From contig GG745379.1 of assembly GCA_000151295.1 (NCBI GenBank), positions 87,314 through 151,313 on the forward strand: 64,000 nucleotides of DNA. The letters are read 5' to 3'. The position numbers and the translations under genes are program-made. The DNA is from Allomyces macrogynus ATCC 38327 (lineage: Eukaryota; Blastocladiomycota; Blastocladiomycetes; Blastocladiales; Blastocladiaceae). Within the stretch, counting starts at the first letter, position 1; the number at the start of each line of letters is the position of its first letter. Of the stretch, positions 63,856-64,000 are shown in pieces. The notes below the pieces were generated by a model. That model did not search any database. It worked only from the letters and a program-made list of their open reading frames with translations, and was not told the origin of the DNA.

Positions 63856-64000
63856 AAGGCCATCCTCACGACCGATGCAACCGCGTTATGGCTCAGGGTT
63901 CGACTCCCAGCCAGAACATGAACATGAAGTTGCATGCCCAAAGAGTGGAGCAGGCTTTGACAACCAGTGGTTTTGCTCCAGCCTGTCCAGCCAGCGCCAG

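Larger units (their letters stand above)
62237..64000. other. Gene-poor right end with repeats and tRNA-promoter-like motifs
   Basis: About 1.8 kb without a confident gene. It holds a C13 run (62624-62636), three GGTTCGAxTC B-box-like motifs (about 62524, 62993 and 63897), an interspersed CGATGGTTGAACGC repeat (63802-63855) and a small coding-like ORF (63356-63514). The composition suggests repeat-derived or decayed DNA. Confidence 0.5.

Noticed and set aside
1..64000. CRISPR arrays, rRNA, integrated virus or intact transposon
   Set aside because: No regularly spaced repeats, no reverse transcriptase, transposase, integrase or capsid motifs, and no rRNA-like sequence found in any frame or on either strand.

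Overview
The window looks like nuclear DNA of a zoosporic, early-diverging fungus, most likely Blastocladiomycota-like (Allomyces/Catenaria type). That placement is inferred. The sequence shows GC-rich third codon positions, short GT-AG introns (mostly 58-131 nt, typically gtacgt/gtgcgt donors and ctag/cag acceptors), fungal housekeeping genes (Rrn7, Cgr1, Rer1, Ypk/SGK-type kinase, fungal MscS channel, Uap1, Pro2) and a cilium/flagellum gene (LRRC56). I see no prokaryotic operon, CRISPR array, rRNA gene, confident tRNA gene, virus or intact transposon.

Layout. 0-10 kb: AGC kinase (+, cut by the left edge), LRRC56 (-), ubiquitin protease (+), RBR zinc-finger protein (+). 10-22.5 kb, all minus strand: single-pass Ser/Thr/Ala-rich membrane protein, a two-domain membrane protein disulfide isomerase (PDI-A), its one-domain paralogue (PDI-B) about 2.5 kb away, and an EF-hand MscS channel. 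23-26.3 kb: CGR1 (-) divergent from RER1 (+), then an Abraxas-like MPN-minus protein (+). 26.8-31.8 kb: a full ABCB transporter (-, 13 exons). 33-36 kb: an F-box/ankyrin-like locus and an unrecognised gene. 36.1-41.7 kb: a divergent pair of an unrecognised, possibly axonemal protein (-) and a TPR/metallo-beta-lactamase fusion (+). 42-47.8 kb: F-box/LRR gene, decayed sequence, an F-box/LRR pseudogene and an unrecognised locus. 47.9-62.2 kb: UAP1 (-), RRN7/TAF1B (+), PPR-like gene (+), PDA1 (-), NIT1 (+), synaptobrevin (+), PRO2 (+). 62.2-64 kb: gene-poor and repeat-bearing.

The most striking observation is the splicing of the two PDI paralogues. In each, the first thioredoxin fold can only be read if three microexons of 10, 7 and 10 nt are included. 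The microexons sit at the same codons and in the same phases in both copies, are flanked by GT-AG introns of 62-95 nt, and together restore the canonical PDI core around the CPHC active site and the cis-proline strand. Two diverged copies keep the same architecture, so chance is an unlikely explanation.

Most genes are ordinary housekeeping functions that happen to be neighbours. Protein folding and the ER/Golgi recur (two PDIs, Rer1, synaptobrevin, UAP1 for chitin/GPI/N-glycan precursors), as does ubiquitin biology (USP, RBR, Abraxas-like, F-box proteins). Several genes form head-to-head pairs with short shared promoters. Exon models given with coordinates were built by hand from splice consensus, phase and family conservation; for each, summed exon lengths are divisible by three.
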